This document shows, one piece after another, positions 56,741 through 64,000 of a stretch of DNA of 64,000 nt; the first letter of the stretch is position 1, and each line of letters opens with the position of its first letter. The stretch is from Sinosporangium siamense (GTDB lineage Bacteria; Actinomycetota; Actinomycetes; Streptosporangiales; Streptosporangiaceae). Location: the NCBI RefSeq assembly GCF_016863435.1, contig NZ_BOOW01000007.1:62001-126000 (forward strand). The letters run 5' to 3'. The notes beneath the pieces were generated by a model that was not told where the DNA came from, ran no database searches, and saw only the letters and a list, made by a program, of their open reading frames with translations. The translations under genes and the position numbers were made by a program.

Positions 56741-56861
56741 CTTCCCCGGCCACCCGCGAGGTCGCCCTGGGACTGTTCTTTTGGTGCCTGGTGCCTGGTG
56801 CCGCCGGATACAACCAGGGTGTGGACGTCTGTACCTGGACCACCGCATTAGGCTTGCAGGA

Positions 56862-57800
56862 GTGCTGGGAAGATCGCTGGCCGTGCTCGTAGCGGCGAAC
56901 GTGCTGAACAACCGGGTCGCGCCCCGCCTCGCGCCGCTCACCTCCGCCGTCGCGGGGGCCGCGCTCGTCGCGATGGCCAGGAAGTCGGGGCTCACCTGGG
57001 ACGAGCTGGGTTTCCACCGCACCTCGCGAGGGGCCAAGGTCGGCGGCGCGCTGGCCTGCGCGGTGGCCGGGGTCTACGGCGCGGGCGTCACCATCCCCTA
57101 CACCCGGCCGCTGTTCCGCGACGAGCGCGCGTTGTCCCTGTCGCGCGCCGAGGCCCTTGAGGCGGTGCTCTTGCAGGTGCCGGTCGGCACCGTGCTGCTG
57201 GAGGAGGTGGCCTTCCGCGGCGTGCTCCACGGCCACCTCGCCCGACGGCACGGGGACCGTACGGCTATCGCCCTCTCCTCGGCCTTGTTCGGCCTGTGGC
57301 ACGTGCTACCCGCGATCGACATGGCCAAGTCCAACCCCGCCCTGGCACACCTGGTCTTCGGCCAGGAGGAGGCCACTGGGGAGCCGGGCTCAGGCGAGGT
57401 GCGCTCGGGCGGGACGGGGGCGGGCACGTTGCGCCTGAGCGAGGCGGACTCGGGCGAGGCAGGGGTGGGCGAGGTGCGTTCGGGCGAGTCAGGCCCGGCG
57501 CCCGTGTCCGTGTCCGTGTCCGTGTCCGCGCCCGTGCCCATGTCCGCGCCCATGTCCGCGCCCGCGCCCGTGTCCGCGCCCGTGCCGAGCGTGAACGGCG
57601 TCGTCCGGACGGTGGCAGGGACGGTGGTGTCCACGGGGTTGGCCGGGGCGCTCTTCGGCGAACTGCGGCGCAGGCACGGGCTGCTCGGCCCGTCGATGTT
57701 GCACCTCGCCACCAACTCCCTGGGCTATGTCTTCGCCCGGCTCACCTTCCGCGGCGGGCGCCGCCACGTTGGGGAGCCGGGAGCCGCGACCTCGGTCTGA
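56862..57800 (+). CDS. CPBP-family intramembrane metalloprotease with low-complexity insert
   Basis: The roughly 312-residue membrane protein has CPBP (Rce1/ABI) motifs: LLEEVAFRGVLHG (motif 1, EExxxR), ALFGLWHVLPA (motif 2, FxxxH type) and PSMLHLATN (motif 3). Between motifs 2 and 3 it carries an unusual 75-residue Gly/Ser/Glu then Pro/Val/Ser/Ala insert encoded partly by hexanucleotide repeats. The start is uncertain: GTG 56862 abuts AGGAG, a later GTG at about 56883 has GGAAG, and the frame opens at 56781. CPBP proteins cleave prenylated or peptide substrates in the membrane. The target is unknown. Confidence 0.8.
   Translation: MLGRSLAVLVAANVLNNRVAPRLAPLTSAVAGAALVAMARKSGLTWDELGFHRTSRGAKVGGALACAVAGVYGAGVTIPYTRPLFRDERALSLSRAEALEAVLLQVPVGTVLLEEVAFRGVLHGHLARRHGDRTAIALSSALFGLWHVLPAIDMAKSNPALAHLVFGQEEATGEPGSGEVRSGGTGAGTLRLSEADSGEAGVGEVRSGESGPAPVSVSVSVSAPVPMSAPMSAPAPVSAPVPSVNGVVRTVAGTVVSTGLAGALFGELRRRHGLLGPSMLHLATNSLGYVFARLTFRGGRRHVGEPGAATSV
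57503..57590 (+). repeat. Hexanucleotide microsatellite inside the CPBP gene
   Basis: About 14 in-frame hexamers of type GTGTCC, GCGCCC, GTGCCC and ATGTCC encode alternating Val/Ala/Met with Ser/Pro. The repeat keeps the frame when it expands or contracts. Confidence 0.85.
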
Positions 57801-57817
57801 CGCCGGGCGACTGGGCT

Positions 57818-57925
57818 TTGGGCCGGGGAAGCCTGCGGGCGCGAGGATGCGGCTTGCATGACCTTGGGCCGGGGAAGCCTGCGGCGGCGAGGATGCGGCT
57901 TGCATGACCTTGGGCCGGGGCAGGC
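57818..57925. repeat. 46-bp tandem repeats after the CPBP gene
   Basis: Units at 57818-57863 and 57864-57909 differ at only a few bases, and a partial third copy starts at 57910. Each begins TTGGGCCGGGGAAGCCTGCG and ends GGCTTGCATGACC. The region 57801-58059 is otherwise gene-free between convergent genes. Confidence 0.9.
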
Positions 57926-58059
57926 ACCACCACGGCGGGCGGAAACCTGCGGGCGAGCACCGGAGCCGGCATGGCGCCCACAACGGTGGCGGCCCCCGTC
58001 GGGAAGAACACACCCCCGTCGGCGGTGGGCAGCTCACGCGATCTGGGGCCGCTGGAGGG

Positions 58060-58779
58060 TCAGGCTGTTGTGACGGTCTGGAACGCTTCGGCGTAGCGGT
58101 CTTCGCCGTAGCCGGCGGCTAGTGCGGCTTCGCCGAATCGGCTTCGTACGAAGGACTCGAAGTCCTCGACGTGGCTCACCTGGCTCGCGTGGGAGTGGAG
58201 GGCGGCGAGTTTGCGGTCGATGGTGTCGGTGATGTCCACGTAGTGGTTGGGGGTGGGGCCGCCTGTCAGCCAGACTTCGCGGACGGTCCACGCCTCAAGG
58301 CCTTCGTCCTTGAACAACTCGGGGAACGCGTAGGGGTTGCGCGCGTCGGGGTAGACCGCGTCCAGTGCCGCGCCGCCGACGGCTCGGTGGTCGGGGTGGC
58401 TGGGGGCGATGAAGCGGTAGTTGCGCTCGGGGCTGTGGGTGATCAGGAGGTCGGGGCGCACCTGGCGGATGACGCGGGCGATGTCGCGGCGCAGGTCGAG
58501 TGTCTGCACGACCGTGCCGTCGCTGTAGCCGAGGAAGCGCACGTCGTCCACGCCGACCGCCTTGGCGGCGGTCCGCTGCTCGCCGCGGCGCAACTCGGCC
58601 ATGCCGGAGTTGTCGAGCTCGCGGTCGAATCCGCCGGCGTCGCCGTCGGTCACCACGCAGTAGGTCACTTTGACACCCCTGCCGGTGAACAGTGCGACTG
58701 TGCCCGCCGCGCCGAAGTCCACGTCGTCGGGGTGCGCGGTCACCACCAGGACCTGCTCGATCTCGGCTGCGTCCAGCAT
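58060..58779 (-). CDS. PIG-L family deacetylase
   Basis: The 239-residue zinc-dependent LmbE/PIG-L deacetylase has the metal motif VTAHPDDVDFGAAGT and the later HPDHRAVG. The family includes MshB (GlcNAc-inositol deacetylase), Mca and antibiotic-glycan deacetylases. The sequence has the short form without MshB's extra segments, so the N-acyl sugar substrate is unknown. It is divergent from pcrA across 119 bp. Confidence 0.9.
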   Translation of the reverse strand: MLDAAEIEQVLVVTAHPDDVDFGAAGTVALFTGRGVKVTYCVVTDGDAGGFDRELDNSGMAELRRGEQRTAAKAVGVDDVRFLGYSDGTVVQTLDLRRDIARVIRQVRPDLLITHSPERNYRFIAPSHPDHRAVGGAALDAVYPDARNPYAFPELFKDEGLEAWTVREVWLTGGPTPNHYVDITDTIDRKLAALHSHASQVSHVEDFESFVRSRFGEAALAAGYGEDRYAEAFQTVTTA

Positions 58780-58898
58780 GATCGCTCTTTTCGTCGGCGC
58801 TCGGCGCGGGGGAGTTCTTCGATCTCCAAACGCGCGTGTCGGGAACGACTATTCCGTGACGTGCGGCGGTTGTCAGTGGGCGACCGTACGCTAGGGAC

Positions 58899-61151
58899 GT
58901 GCCCACCCGAGTCTCTGCTGACCACCCCTTGCTCGACGGTCTCAACCCGCAGCAGCGCGAAGCCGTCATCCATACCGGCGGCCCCGTGCTGATCGTCGCG
59001 GGCGCCGGATCGGGCAAGACCAGGGTGCTCACCCATCGCATCGCCTACCTGCTGTCTGAGCGGCATGTCCAGCCCCAGGAGATCCTCGCGATCACCTTCA
59101 CCAACAAGGCCGCGCGAGAGATGAAGGAGCGGGTCGAGGCCCTGATCGGGGCCCGGTCCCGGGCCATGTGGGTGATGACGTTCCACAGCGCGTGCGTGCG
59201 CATCCTGCGCAGGGAGGCCAAGCGGCTGGGGTTCCCCACGAGTTTCTCGATCTACGACCAGGCCGACTCCCAGCGGCTCATGGCGATGGTCTGCCGTGAG
59301 ATGGACCTCGATCCCAAGCGTTATCCGCCGCGTTCCTTCTCCAACCAGGTCAGCGACTTCAAAAACGAGCTGATCGACTATGAGGCCGCCGCGGAGAAGG
59401 CGGGCACTCACCTTGAGCGCAAGGTCGCCGAGGCCTATCGGAGCTATCAGACGAAGCTCACCGAGGCCGGTGCGATGGACTTCGACGACCTCATCATGCT
59501 CACGGTCAACCTGTTCCAGATCTTCCCCGAGGTCGCCGAGCACTATCGGCGGAGGTTCCGGCATGTCCTGGTCGACGAATACCAAGACACCAACCATGCG
59601 CAATATGTGCTGATCCGTGAGCTGGTGGGGCGGCCGGAGCTGCTCACCGTCGACGGCGACGTCGTGCGGGAGGGCGCGGTCGAGCCCGCCGAGCTCTGCG
59701 TCGTCGGCGACGCCGACCAGTCGATCTACGCCTTCCGGGGTGCGACGATCCGCAACATCCTGGAGTTCGAGCGCGACTATCCCGACGCCACGACCATCCT
59801 GCTGGAGCAGAACTACCGCTCCACTCAGACCATCCTGTCGGCGGCCAACGCCGTCATCTCCCGCAACGAGGGCCGCAAGCCGAAGAACCTCTGGTCCGAC
59901 CAGGGCGCGGGGCCCATGATCGTCGGATATGTCGCCGACAACGAGCACGACGAGGCGATGTTCGTCGCCGGCGAGGTCGACCGGCTCAGCGACGACGAGA
60001 ACGTCAGGGCGGGCGAGGTCGCGGTGTTCTACCGCACCAACGCCGCCTCCCGCGTCTTCGAGGAGATCTTCATTCGCACCGGCCTGCCGTACAAGGTCGT
60101 GGGCGGTGTGCGCTTCTACGAGCGCAAGGAGGTCCGCGACCTGCTGGCCTACCTGCGGGTGATCGCCAACCCCGGTGACATCGTGTCGCTGCGCCGCATC
60201 CTCAACGTGCCGAGGCGCGGCATCGGCGACCGCGCCGAGGCCATGATCGAGGCGTTCGCCTCGCGTGAGCGCATCACGTTCTGGGACGCGCTGCTCCGCG
60301 TCGACGAGGCGCCCGGTGTGGCGACCCGGTCGGCCAACGCGGTCAAGGAGTTCACAGCGCTCCTCGACGAGCTGCGGGCCAAGGCCGCGGAGGTCACGCC
60401 GGCCGAGCTCGCGGGCGAGGTGCTGACCGTCACGGGCTACCGCGCGGAGCTGGAGGCGTCGGACGACCCGCAGGATGAGAGCCGCCTGGAAAACCTCGAC
60501 GAGCTGATCTCGGTCGCGGGGGAGTTCGAGGAGGCCAATCCCGAGGGCACGCTGGTCGAGTTCCTTGAGCAGATCTCGCTGGTCGCCGACGCCGACCAGA
60601 TCCCCGAGGCCGAGGGCGGGCAGGGCGTCGTCACCCTCATGACCCTCCACACCGCCAAGGGGCTCGAGTTCCCCGTGGTGTTCCTCACCGGCATGGAGGA
60701 CGGCGTCTTCCCCCACATGCGTTCGCTGGGCGAGCCGCGGGAGCTGGAGGAGGAGCGCCGCCTCGCCTACGTCGGCATCACCCGGGCGCGTGAGCGGCTT
60801 TACATGACCCGCGCCGCGGTGCGCAGCTCGTGGGGCTCGCCGGCGTTCAACCCGGCGTCGCGGTTCGTCGCCGAGGTGCCCGGCGAGCTCGTCGACTGGC
60901 GCACCCCGCCGGAGAAGACCGCGTGGTCGGCCGCCACCCGCAGGGAGTCCGCGCCCGCCACCGCGCGCAAGTCCACCGGGCGTGAGCTGCCCTCCCTGAA
61001 GCCCGGCGACCGCGTCACGCACGACAAGTTCGGCCTCGGCACGGTGCTCACCGTCGACGGGGTCGCGGAGAAGACCAAGGTCAAGGTCGACTTCGGCAGT
61101 TCGGGGGAGAAGACGCTGCTGCTTCTCTACGCGTCGCTGGAGAAGCTCTGA
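58899..61151 (+). CDS. pcrA: ATP-dependent DNA helicase PcrA/UvrD (UvrD1 type)
   Basis: The 750-residue SF1A 3'-5' helicase acts in nucleotide-excision repair and removal of RecA or stalled complexes. Walker A is AGAGSGKT (34-41), the DExx box is VDEYQDTNHAQ, and motif III is VGDADQSIYAFRGA. Motifs IV-VI are NYRSTQTIL, VTLMTLHTAKGLEFPVVF and AYVGITRARE. The C-terminal tudor-like domain begins GDRVTHDKFGLGTV and binds RNA polymerase or UvrB. A 15-residue insert precedes motif III, as in actinobacterial UvrD1. GTG start; GGGAC precedes it. Confidence 0.96.
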   Translation: MPTRVSADHPLLDGLNPQQREAVIHTGGPVLIVAGAGSGKTRVLTHRIAYLLSERHVQPQEILAITFTNKAAREMKERVEALIGARSRAMWVMTFHSACVRILRREAKRLGFPTSFSIYDQADSQRLMAMVCREMDLDPKRYPPRSFSNQVSDFKNELIDYEAAAEKAGTHLERKVAEAYRSYQTKLTEAGAMDFDDLIMLTVNLFQIFPEVAEHYRRRFRHVLVDEYQDTNHAQYVLIRELVGRPELLTVDGDVVREGAVEPAELCVVGDADQSIYAFRGATIRNILEFERDYPDATTILLEQNYRSTQTILSAANAVISRNEGRKPKNLWSDQGAGPMIVGYVADNEHDEAMFVAGEVDRLSDDENVRAGEVAVFYRTNAASRVFEEIFIRTGLPYKVVGGVRFYERKEVRDLLAYLRVIANPGDIVSLRRILNVPRRGIGDRAEAMIEAFASRERITFWDALLRVDEAPGVATRSANAVKEFTALLDELRAKAAEVTPAELAGEVLTVTGYRAELEASDDPQDESRLENLDELISVAGEFEEANPEGTLVEFLEQISLVADADQIPEAEGGQGVVTLMTLHTAKGLEFPVVFLTGMEDGVFPHMRSLGEPRELEEERRLAYVGITRARERLYMTRAAVRSSWGSPAFNPASRFVAEVPGELVDWRTPPEKTAWSAATRRESAPATARKSTGRELPSLKPGDRVTHDKFGLGTVLTVDGVAEKTKVKVDFGSSGEKTLLLLYASLEKL

Positions 61152-61334
61152 CGCGGCCCTTGTAGACAGGCCCTGCCGGCAGACCCTTTGATCGGGGATC
61201 TGTCCGGCGGGGCCTTGCCTATAGGTCCCTCTCCATAAGAACCGGTGATCGGCGCCTGGTGGCCGGTCTCCGGCGATGGCCACCCGCCGGTAGGTGCCAC
61301 GGCGATGGGCGCCAGTCGGCGGGCTTTGCGGTGA

Positions 61335-61423
61335 CGGGCATCCGAGGCCAGGGCTCTACCAAGCGGGCATCCGGCACCAGGGGCTCTATGAAACGGGTGT
61401 CCGGCACCGGTGCTCTGTGAAAA
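61335..61423. repeat. Three degenerate 29-30 bp tandem units
   Basis: Units starting at 61335, 61364 and 61394 share CGGGCATCCGGCACCAGGG and GCTCTATGAAA blocks. Confidence 0.75.
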
Positions 61424-61428
61424 GGGAA

Positions 61429-61462
61429 CGGCCCGTGCCCCCGGGGAGGTAGGCACGGGCCG
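61429..61462. terminator. Bidirectional terminator hairpin
   Basis: Perfect 11-bp arms CGGCCCGTGCC and GGCACGGGCCG flank a 12-base loop. It sits between convergent pcrA and the LppX-like gene. Confidence 0.8.
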
Positions 61463-61485
61463 CGGTCCGGGTTCCCGGCTGGTTG

Positions 61486-62424
61486 TCAGCCGATGGAGTT
61501 GGTCGACATGTCCCAGGGCTTGAGGTTGCCAAGGCCCTCGGTGTCGAGGTCGGCGAGCTCGACCACCTGGTCGGCCGGGGGTGCCGTCACCTTGACGCCC
61601 TTCGCCCATCCGGTCAGGTTGGTGGTCTGGCTGAGCGTCGTCGTGACCGCGGTGTCGCCCTTACCCTGCTTCTGAGCGATCGTGGTGGTTACGCGACGGG
61701 GCAGCTGGTCCGCGCCGATCCAGATCTTGATGGTGACCGGGATCTTCGCCTGAGCAGGGGTGAGCTGGGGGAAGGCCTGCTTGATGTCCGAGACCTGCCG
61801 TAGTTTGCCCAGCGTGATGCTCCCCTGGAGGAGGGTGGTCTTCACACCGTCGAGCGTGCCGCCAGGCGACTTCTTCGTGGCGACGGCCTGCACGGCGTTG
61901 TACGTCTTCAGGTTGAAGACGTTGACCAGCGAGCCGTTGGTGACCGGAAGCGGAGCGGGCAGCTTGGTGTGCACCCACTTCTTGCCCTCGGGCAGCTTGT
62001 CCGCGTAGTACGCGCCGCTGTAGTAGAGCGACGTGCCGACGGCGACGGTGCGGGAGGGCTTGAGAAGCTTCTCGATCTGAGCCGCGTCGGTCTTGAATTC
62101 CTTCTTGAACTCCGCGGTCAGCGCCTGCTTGAACACCGGGGAGAGTGTCCAGCGCCGCTTGAGGTCGTGGGAGTTGACCTTGCCGGCACCGAAGGCCAGC
62201 GTGCCGTTGGCCGTCGTGCTGAATCCGGCCTTGTAGCCTCCGGCGTTCACCGACGTGTTGAGGCGGTCGGTGATCTTGACCCCGTTGCCCGGCACCACGA
62301 ACGCCTTCAGCGCGGCACTGGGAGTCTTGGGGGCGGCCTGGGCGCTCTTGGCGCTTGCCGGGGCTGCCGCGGCGATCGCGGGGAGAGCGACGGCCACGGC
62401 GGCCATGGCGATCCAACGCTTCAT
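61486..62424 (-). CDS. Secreted LppX/LprG-like protein, copy 1
   Basis: The 312-residue exported protein has a signal peptide (MKRWIAMAAVAVALPAIAAA) without a lipobox Cys. The mature part has the LppX/LprAFG-type (LolA-like half-barrel) pattern, with the conserved segment PVTIKIWIGADQLPRRVTTT before the end. This fold carries lipids across the envelope in mycobacteria. ATG 62424 is chosen because it begins the signal peptide and has GAAGGAAG upstream; the frame is open to 62469. It is the last of three tandem paralogues on this strand. Confidence 0.8.
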   Translation of the reverse strand: MKRWIAMAAVAVALPAIAAAAPASAKSAQAAPKTPSAALKAFVVPGNGVKITDRLNTSVNAGGYKAGFSTTANGTLAFGAGKVNSHDLKRRWTLSPVFKQALTAEFKKEFKTDAAQIEKLLKPSRTVAVGTSLYYSGAYYADKLPEGKKWVHTKLPAPLPVTNGSLVNVFNLKTYNAVQAVATKKSPGGTLDGVKTTLLQGSITLGKLRQVSDIKQAFPQLTPAQAKIPVTIKIWIGADQLPRRVTTTIAQKQGKGDTAVTTTLSQTTNLTGWAKGVKVTAPPADQVVELADLDTEGLGNLKPWDMSTNSIG

Positions 62425-62485
62425 GAGAGGGGGACTTCCTTCTGAAATGCCTCGCTGTGGCGAAGGCATGAGGGATGGTTGCCGG

Positions 62486-63436
62486 TTAGGAGAGCACCCG
62501 CTTGGGGTCGAGGCGGAGTGCGTCGTCCAGGAGGCCGGGGAACAGCGGCTGCGGCAGGTCCTCAGCGCTGATCACCAGCGACGGGTCGGGAGCCGTGATG
62601 TTCACGGGCTTACCCCACGCGGTGAGATCCGTGATGCTGTTCTGCGTCAGCGTCGCCCGCCCGATCTTCATCGAGAGGCTGACCTGAGCGCGGCGGGGGA
62701 GCTGGTCGGAGCCGAGCCAGATCTTGATGGTGACGGGCGACTTCGCCTCCTTGCCCTTGGGCACGTAGACCGGCTTGCCCCCCTTCGAGGCTTCGGCCTT
62801 GGCGAGCTCGCCCATGGTGGTCTTGATGCCGTAGACGGTGGTCTTGACGCCGTCGTACGTGCCGCCCGGCTTCTTGGTGCCCTTGCTCGTCAGGAGGTTC
62901 CACATGCCGTTCAGCGAGGCGGGGTCCACGGCGTTGGGGTTGGTGTCGAGCGGCCAGACGGCCTGGCCCTTGGTCGGCGAGCTCACCCACGTCTTGCCGG
63001 TGGGGAGATACTGCGCGAAGAACTCGCTGTTCACGTAGTTCACGTTGCCGACGGAGATCACGTGGACGGGCTCAAGCGCGAGCTGCGCCAGCTCCTCGTC
63101 CGCCTTCTTGATCTCCTCGCGCACCTCCGGCGCGACGACCATGCGGGACTTCAGGTCCAGCGCGGTCACCTTGCCGCCGCCGAACCCCAGGACACCCGAG
63201 GTCACCTGTCCCGGCGCCTTGAAGTCGGACAGCCGCTTGTCGCCCTTGACGGTCAGCCGGCTGCGCTGGTTGATCGCGACGCCGCCGGTGCCGCTGAGCA
63301 CCCGCTTGACGGCGTCGCCGGGGGTGAGCGCCGCCGACCCGGACTTCTGCGGGGCGGCGGTAGCCGTGCCGGCACCGGCCGCGACCAGGGCGGGGGCCGC
63401 GAGTACGGCGGCGGCAAGGGTGGTCCATCGCTTCAT
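62486..63436 (-). CDS. Secreted LppX/LprG-like protein, copy 2
   Basis: The 316-residue paralogue of its neighbours has a signal peptide (MKRWTTLAAAVLAAPALVAA). The same C-terminal pattern appears in SPVTIKIWLGSDQLPRRAQ and ITAPDPSLVISAEDL. AGGAGG precedes the ATG at good spacing. There is no lipobox, so it is secreted or loosely surface-bound. It is separated from copy 1 by 61 bp and from copy 3 by 95 bp, consistent with one operon. Confidence 0.82.
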   Translation of the reverse strand: MKRWTTLAAAVLAAPALVAAGAGTATAAPQKSGSAALTPGDAVKRVLSGTGGVAINQRSRLTVKGDKRLSDFKAPGQVTSGVLGFGGGKVTALDLKSRMVVAPEVREEIKKADEELAQLALEPVHVISVGNVNYVNSEFFAQYLPTGKTWVSSPTKGQAVWPLDTNPNAVDPASLNGMWNLLTSKGTKKPGGTYDGVKTTVYGIKTTMGELAKAEASKGGKPVYVPKGKEAKSPVTIKIWLGSDQLPRRAQVSLSMKIGRATLTQNSITDLTAWGKPVNITAPDPSLVISAEDLPQPLFPGLLDDALRLDPKRVLS

Positions 63437-63531
63437 GAGATTGGCCTCCTGGAAGTGCCTCGCTGCGGGTGAGGCTCCATTGCTTGTGGAAGAAGTTCGC
63501 GGTGCTTGCGCACGATGCCTACCGGCGCCGC

Positions 63532-64000
63532 TCAGGGGATGCGCTGGAGGTCGGCCTTACGGGGTGGGTCCGAGTCGAGCGGCGGATCGACGAGGAGGCT
63601 GAACGGAGAGGAGAGGTGCTCGGGCAACGTGATCTCGTCTCTCCGGACGACGAGTGAGGGGTCGGGAGCCGTGACCGTCGCGGGGCCGCCCCATCGGGTG
63701 TAGGCCGTGGTGGTCTTGGTCGACTCTTCCTCCTCGGCGACGCTCACCTGGCTGCGGCGCGGAAGCTGGTCGGGGCCGAGCCAGACCTTGACGGTCGCGG
63801 GCCGGCGCAACACCCTGGGCGTGGCCTGGCCGGTCTGCCGGAGGTTCTCCAGAAGCGGCGGAGAGATCTTGCTCAGGGCGCCGACGGTCGTCTTCACCCG
63901 GTAGAGAGTCGTCCTCGTGCCGTTTTCGAACACGGCGCCGGGGCTCTTCTTGCCGCCGAGCCTCATCACACCGTCGAGCGTGATCGGGTCCAGCACGTCG
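63532..64000 (-). CDS. LppX/LprG-like protein, copy 3 (N-terminus beyond window)
   Basis: This is the C-terminal part of a third paralogue. It runs off the end of the window, so the apparent ATG at 63996 is internal. It has TVKVWLGPDQLPRRSQVSV and VTAPDPSLVVRRDEI, matching the last 150 residues of copies 1 and 2. It is the upstream member of the tandem array. Confidence 0.85.
   Translation of the reverse strand, partial: DVLDPITLDGVMRLGGKKSPGAVFENGTRTTLYRVKTTVGALSKISPPLLENLRQTGQATPRVLRRPATVKVWLGPDQLPRRSQVSVAEEEESTKTTTAYTRWGGPATVTAPDPSLVVRRDEITLPEHLSSPFSLLVDPPLDSDPPRKADLQRIP

Larger units (their letters stand above)
61152..61485. other. Intergenic region between pcrA and the LppX-like genes
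   Basis: 334 bp without a supported gene, holding a degenerate tandem repeat (61335-61423) and a strong bidirectional terminator hairpin (61429-61462). Confidence 0.6.

Noticed and set aside
58740-61283. 847-codon minus-strand frame over pcrA
   Set aside because: Antisense shadow of a fully motif-supported helicase.

Overview
The window is high-GC DNA from one actinomycete chromosome. Gene content and order (tsaD, groES, groEL1, an ECF sigma factor, guaB, guaB3, then guaA) match the conserved actinobacterial block known from Mycobacterium (SigD/guaB2/guaB3 region) and Streptomyces (ShbA region). The WXG100-like protein, Ser/Thr kinase, PspC-type sensor proteins and teichoic-acid-type polymerases fit a filamentous actinomycete, perhaps of the Streptosporangiaceae; that family assignment is inference. 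I found no insertion sequence, prophage, CRISPR array, rRNA or tRNA.

Layout. 1-8.7 kb: 3' end of tsaD, gene debris, a long coiled-coil protein, a THUMP-like methyltransferase, a HrcA/CIRCE-controlled groES-groEL1 pair, and a SigD/ShbA-like sigma factor translationally coupled to a tiny RsdA-like protein. 8.2-11.7 kb: a DUF5319-type protein, guaB and guaB3, closed by a strong terminator. 11.7-16.1 kb: a WXG100-like gene whose frame breaks in a G tract, an NmrA-like oxidoreductase, a NYN/zinc-ribbon/FHA protein, and nagA. 16.1-26.3 kb: glpD, a secreted M36 metalloprotease, a beta-propeller lipoprotein and a membrane Ser/Thr kinase. 26.4-32.0 kb: succinate-semialdehyde-type dehydrogenase, PLP decarboxylase, alpha/beta hydrolase, guaA. 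32.0-46.3 kb: cell-envelope region with a polysaccharide deacetylase, two bifunctional GT2/CDP-glycerol glycerophosphotransferases, a CDP-alcohol phosphatidyltransferase with a His-rich repeat insert, a sulfotransferase and a GT4 glycosyltransferase, interrupted by a divergent TetR/SDR pair. 46.4-51.0 kb: a form II CO-dehydrogenase-like operon (coxS-L-M-G). 51.1-55.1 kb: PspC-domain membrane protein divergent from a PspC-fused histidine kinase and its LuxR-type regulator. 55.2-64 kb: glutamate-cysteine ligase family protein, CPBP protease, PIG-L deacetylase, PcrA/UvrD helicase and three tandem LppX/LprG-like secreted proteins, the last cut by the window end.

How the genes connect. guaB, guaA and possibly guaB3 cover IMP to XMP to GMP. 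The decarboxylase and the aldehyde dehydrogenase could form an amino-acid decarboxylation/semialdehyde oxidation route. The 33.7-46.3 kb block looks like assembly and decoration, possibly sulfation, of a poly(polyol phosphate) wall polymer. The intergenic regions hold an unusual number of short tandem or dispersed repeats (32.2, 40.2, 42.3, 57.5, 57.8 and 61.3 kb). Some proteins also carry expanded low-complexity inserts. Together these are the most distinctive feature of the window.
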